DNA of 64,000 nucleotides. It comes from Silene latifolia. Its lineage: Eukaryota; Streptophyta; Magnoliopsida; Caryophyllales; Caryophyllaceae. The notes under the pieces were generated by a model. It worked only from the letters and a program-made list of their open reading frames with translations. It was not told the DNA's origin and did no database searches. Location of the stretch: assembly GCF_048544455.1 (NCBI RefSeq), contig NC_133529.1, forward strand, positions 42,881,456 through 42,945,455. Reading direction: 5' to 3'. A program made the translations under genes and the position numbers. Below are positions 61,031-64,000 of this stretch, piece by piece; positions within the stretch are counted from its first letter, which is position 1; each line of letters opens with the position of its first letter.

Positions 61031-61995
61031 GCTGCAACCTAAGCACACCTTTTTCATCTGGTTAGTTGCTCAAAATAGGTTACTAACTCAGGACAGGCTG
61101 CTTAAAATGCACATTGTTCAGGCAAATTGTTGTTTCTTATGTGGGGTTGAAGAGGAAAAAATTGATCATTTGTTCTTCAAATGTGTGTTCAGCAAAAGGT
61201 GTCTGAATTTATTGGCGCAGTGGCTGCAGGTGGTAATACCTGGTAATACCTGAGAATGAAGTGATTCACTGGTGGATTCATCTCAGAATGCAACCTCTGA
61301 TGGTGAAACATATTATAGCTGATGGAGTTGCTACTCTGATGTACCAGATTTGGTATTATAGGAATTGTTGTAGAATTGAGCAGGTGGTTCCCAGACCTGC
61401 TATGGTGTTTCACAATGTGAGGACACAAGTATGTGCTAGGATTCGATGTAAAAGTGAGAAAGGAGTGTCTAGTATAGCTAAGCAATGGATTGATAGTCTG
61501 TTTGCTCGTATGTAAGTTGTCTTGGGAGGATCCCTTGTAAGTGTATTTGGTGATTTGGCATTTATAAAACTTACCTTTTCCCAAAAAAAAAAAAATTATA
61601 TTGACATAATTATAAAAATTAGATTATTTTAAAAAATAATTTATTATTAAAGGTTACAAAAATTATATAATATTGTTTTTAAATTATTTTTGTAATTTAA
61701 AGTACAAAAATTAATTATTATTTTAATAAAATTCTTGATTTGTCTTCCGCCCAACTGGTCGACCCGTTCGGGTCGGGTTTTAACCCTTTAACGGGCCATT
61801 TTGGGTCGAACGGATCTCGAGTCTTTACCCTAAAAAACGGACCAGTTTAGAATTTGACAGGTCTAATGTTAATACATATCATATATAAATTTAAGTAGCC
61901 CTAGATACATTACGTCAATTAATTAAATTTACGGTTATTTCAAGATACATTACGTCAATGTTTTATCAAATTTTAAATTTATAATATAACAACTA

Positions 61996-62277
61996 CTCAC
62001 TCCGTACCACGTCAAAGGTAACGTAAGAAAAAATGGAGTATTTAAGAAAAAATGCAAAAAGTAAGGGTAAGTAGAGAAAATATAGGTAGGGTAGGGTATG
62101 TAAGTAATTGTGGGTTTAATTGTGGGTTGATAGGTATGGTATGTAATGACATTTTGTGTAAATATCACATGGGTATAAAAATAACTTGGTAATATTGTGG
62201 GCGAAATAAGGAATGTTACGTTTAGTGTGATACGTTCGTTTATAATAAGTGTTACATTTGGAGTGGTACGGAGAGAA
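61996..62277. mobile_element. Stowaway-like MITE (Tc1/mariner)
   Basis: 282 bp with inverted ends CTCACTCCGTACCAC and (read inward from the right) TTCTCTCCGTACCAC, extended by CAAAnGTAAC. TA duplications lie on both sides (61994-61995 and 62278-62279). No coding capacity. These are features of Stowaway-type MITEs mobilised by mariner transposases. Confidence 0.88.
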
Positions 62278-62434
62278 TATATTATATATAGGAATTCTAA
62301 TTAGGTAAGTGCACATTCAAACCAAACAATTTTTCCCTATTTAATGTGAATTGCAAAAACATGTGAATTTGTATTTCCTTGAAACTCCAATTCCGGTTGT
62401 GAACCAAACGATCCCATAATAAAATAACAAGTAC

Positions 62435-62632
62435 TCTCTCTATTTTATTATTTTCTTCTCATTTGTCTTGTGTCTCTAAGACGGAATTTCGACTTTCTTT
62501 TTCAACCTCTAAGTTATGATACACATTGAAAATATTAGATATGACATTAATTAAAGCGCAAACACTCTATGCATAATTTGATAACAAAAATTGAAACAAC
62601 CACCCGTGCAATTTGCACGGGTTTAAAACTAG
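62435..62632 (+). mobile_element. Probable small non-autonomous Helitron
   Basis: The 3' end is convincing: hairpin ACCCGTGCAATTTGCACGGGT (62602-62622), a short spacer, and terminal CTAG at 62629-62632 followed by T, as plant Helitrons end. The 5' end is a guess, placed at a TCTCTCTATTTTATT-like start; the element could begin elsewhere. No coding capacity. Confidence 0.6.
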
Positions 62633-63294
62633 TTAATATTGAATCGAACTTGTATTAGATCGGGTCAGGCTTAGGTCACTGGTCATCAAATTTTGTGTCA
62701 GGCTTGTCTGCTAAAAACACACATCCAAAACCGCAAATAATCCACGGGGCCCAACCCGTGAATGTTATGACCTGGTGCATCAGCCCATCACCACATTATT
62801 ATGACCAAATTCTTTAGATAATAGAGATCCGTCCACCTACCCAAACTTACCTAAAACCTTCCACATTCTCACCTAAAAAAAAGTAAACAAAGACAAAATT
62901 ATAATCCCCTACAGTATATTATGACTATCTTGAACTTTAATTGCTCCGTATTATTTTTAAGAATGACTTAACTAGGAACGTTTTTTCCAGGAAATACTCC
63001 CCAAAAAATGGCATAATGAATCTTCATTTATTTTACTTAACTTAATTGAAAAAGCTTCTAGTATTAGAATTAGAACCTTCCTAGTAAACTTGGAGAACAA
63101 GTAGTGTGGTTCTAAGAAACCAAAATTCTGGATACCCACTTCAGCATTTCAGGTAACTGACCATCTTCATTTGATTCAAACTTTGTAACGTTGTTACCAA
63201 AATTTATAAATACGAGTAATTCTTTGTAGATTTGATTCAAAAGGTGTAATCTTTGGTTGTAATTCATGTGTTTTGTTGTTGATTTGATGTTATA
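62633..63294 (+). promoter_or_regulatory. Upstream region and 5' UTR of the PMI1-related gene
   Basis: No separate gene. It contains a GGCCCAACCCGTG block and AT-rich sequence. TTTCAG/GTAACT near 63150 could be a 5'-UTR splice donor. No TATA box is assigned with confidence. Confidence 0.4.
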
Positions 63295-64000
63295 ATGCTG
63301 TCAAAATTGGATTGTGTAAGTTTTGATGTTAGTGATAGTGATTTAAGTAATGGGCAATTATTACGTGACATTGAAGAGATTAGTAATGGCTTATGTGTTG
63401 ACAGAAATACCCACAACACTTCTTTGATTTCTTCATCTACTTTGAGGCCAAATCTGGGGGTTAAATCCCATTTTCGTGATTCGAAATCAAAGTCCAAATT
63501 GGGTTTTAATGGGGAAGATGAGTGGTCTAGGGAGGACCATAAAAGTTCTTCTATTTGGGGTTGGAAACCCTTCAAGGCATTGTCCCATATTAGGCACAAG
63601 AAGTTTGTTTGTTATTTCTTTTGTCATGTTCATTGTGTAGAGAATTTGCCATCGGATTTCGAAGGTATTTGTTTGAGTGTGCATTTGAAGAGGAAGGATA
63701 GTGTTTTGAGGACTCGTCCGTTGAGAGTCTCCAATGGAATGGTTGATTTTGAAGAGACTTTGATGAGTAAATGTACCGTTTATGGTGCCAAAAATGGACC
63801 TGGGAGTTTTATCAAGTATGATCCTAAGCATTTCTTGCTTACTGTATCAATTTTTGGGGCTAAGGAATTTGATGTTGGGAATCATTGGGTTGATCTTACG
63901 AGGTTGCTTCCCCTTACGCTTGAGGAGTTAGAGCGGGATAAATGCTCCGGGAAATGGTCGACAAGCTTTAAGCTAGACGGAAAGGCTAGAGATGCCACAT
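63295..64000 (+). CDS. PMIR1: PMI1-related protein (NT-C2 domain), 5' part
   Basis: An uninterrupted frame from the ATG at 63295 to the window edge (235 codons, no stop), so the gene continues to the right. The N-terminus (MLSKLDCVSF ... GQLLRDIEEISNGLCVD) matches plant PLASTID MOVEMENT IMPAIRED1-RELATED proteins. A linker with SHFRDSKSKSK comes next, then the NT-C2 (EEIG1/EHBP1-type) domain from about residue 87: IWGWKPFKALSHIRHKKF, LSVHLKRKD, KYDPKHFLLTVSIFGAKEFD, and the hallmark VDLTRLLPLTLEELE (199-213) with SGKWSTSFKL. In Arabidopsis, PMI1 and relatives act in light-driven chloroplast and nuclear positioning and associate with membranes through this domain. This is the only intact ordinary host gene in the window. 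The exact paralogue (PMI1 versus PMIR1) is inferred from the N-terminus. Confidence 0.83.
   Translation, partial: MLSKLDCVSFDVSDSDLSNGQLLRDIEEISNGLCVDRNTHNTSLISSSTLRPNLGVKSHFRDSKSKSKLGFNGEDEWSREDHKSSSIWGWKPFKALSHIRHKKFVCYFFCHVHCVENLPSDFEGICLSVHLKRKDSVLRTRPLRVSNGMVDFEETLMSKCTVYGAKNGPGSFIKYDPKHFLLTVSIFGAKEFDVGNHWVDLTRLLPLTLEELERDKCSGKWSTSFKLDGKARDAT

Larger units (their letters stand above)
40902..61594 (+). mobile_element. LINE-2: 5'-truncated L1-type LINE, split by the Athila element
   Basis: LINE pieces 40902-41013 and 61036-61594 total about 670 bp and end in a poly-A run (about 61583-61594). An 11-bp duplication ATTATATTGAC flanks the whole (40891-40901 and 61595-61605). The first piece encodes a YRWLDEEGMQVVWHPW-like segment. 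The second has HTFFIWLVAQNRLLTQDRLLKMHIVQ and the zf-RVT cluster CFLCGVEEEKIDHLFFKC. Frames are broken after about 61230. It is dead on arrival, as usual for 5'-truncated LINE copies. Confidence 0.88.
40668..61865. mobile_element. hAT-like MITE, split by the LINE-2/Athila/copia-2 stack
   Basis: Outer pieces 40668-40901 and 61606-61865, about 490 bp in total. The left end is TAGGACTGTTTAA; the right end read inward is TAGACCTGTCAAA. They are flanked by 8-bp repeats ATGTTAAC (40660-40667) and ATGTTAAT (61866-61873), diagnostic of the hAT superfamily. Both arms have GGGTCGG/CCCGACC-rich segments next to the ends and an AT-rich centre. No transposase. Confidence 0.72.

Noticed and set aside
61189-61584. 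Minus-strand 131-aa frame over the LINE-2 tail
   Set aside because: It lies antisense to the recognised zf-RVT coding region and ends in the poly-A tract.
63264-63831. Minus-strand frames over the PMI1-related gene
   Set aside because: Antisense shadows of a strongly supported plus-strand coding region.
1-64000. tRNA, rRNA or other structural RNA genes
   Set aside because: None seen; the tRNA-like matches are only retrotransposon primer binding sites.

Overview
This is plant nuclear DNA from a dicot genome. The evidence is MULE, hAT and Stowaway transposons, plant L1 LINEs (DUF4283 ORF1), Ty1/copia and Athila-type Ty3/gypsy elements, and a plant-specific host gene (PMI1-related) at the right edge. 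The LTR families with repeated TACTCGGYCGAGTA and AATCCGAGCGTC words made me think of Caryophyllaceae. That is an impression and has not been tested.

Almost everything is nested transposon. Block A (1 to about 40,660) is a Mutator-like element (MULE) whose ends may lie at or outside its limits. It holds a decayed FAR1-type transposase fused to an OTU-like cysteine protease (446-3163, +), an intact unrecognised 159-aa ORF with its own TATA box (3733-4212, +), and a plant mobile domain (PMD) gene on the opposite strand (39420 leftwards to 4509, -). Clusters of short GACGT palindromes lie on both flanks (1-330 and 39,757-40,020). The PMD gene is split by a copia element (copia-1, 5642-38485, sense -).

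Copia-1 has been hit repeatedly. It contains a coding-empty LTR element (LARD-1, 7104-14045), a solo LTR (17313-19848) and an L1 LINE (23172-36459). The LINE is itself split by a second coding-empty LTR element (LARD-2, 23691-32156) and cut at its 3' end by a solo LTR of the LARD-1 family (36460-37801).

Block B (40,668-61,865) is a second stack: a hAT-like MITE (8-bp TSD) holds a 5'-truncated LINE (11-bp TSD, poly-A). The LINE holds an Athila-type element (TSD GCTGC), which holds a young-looking copia element (copia-2, TSD GGAAG). Target-site duplications give the order of insertion directly.

Block C (61,866-64,000) returns to gene space: a Stowaway-like MITE, a probable Helitron 3' terminus, about 0.6 kb of upstream sequence, and the 5' end of a host gene of the PMI1-related (PLASTID MOVEMENT IMPAIRED) NT-C2 family, open to the window edge.

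The points most worth following up are the intact orphan ORF inside the MULE, and the finding that three unrelated element families here each carry arrays of short symmetric words. In two of these families the words alternate between two forms. Two sequence-unrelated non-autonomous LTR families also share an LTR hairpin and a repeated hairpin-plus-purine-tract module.
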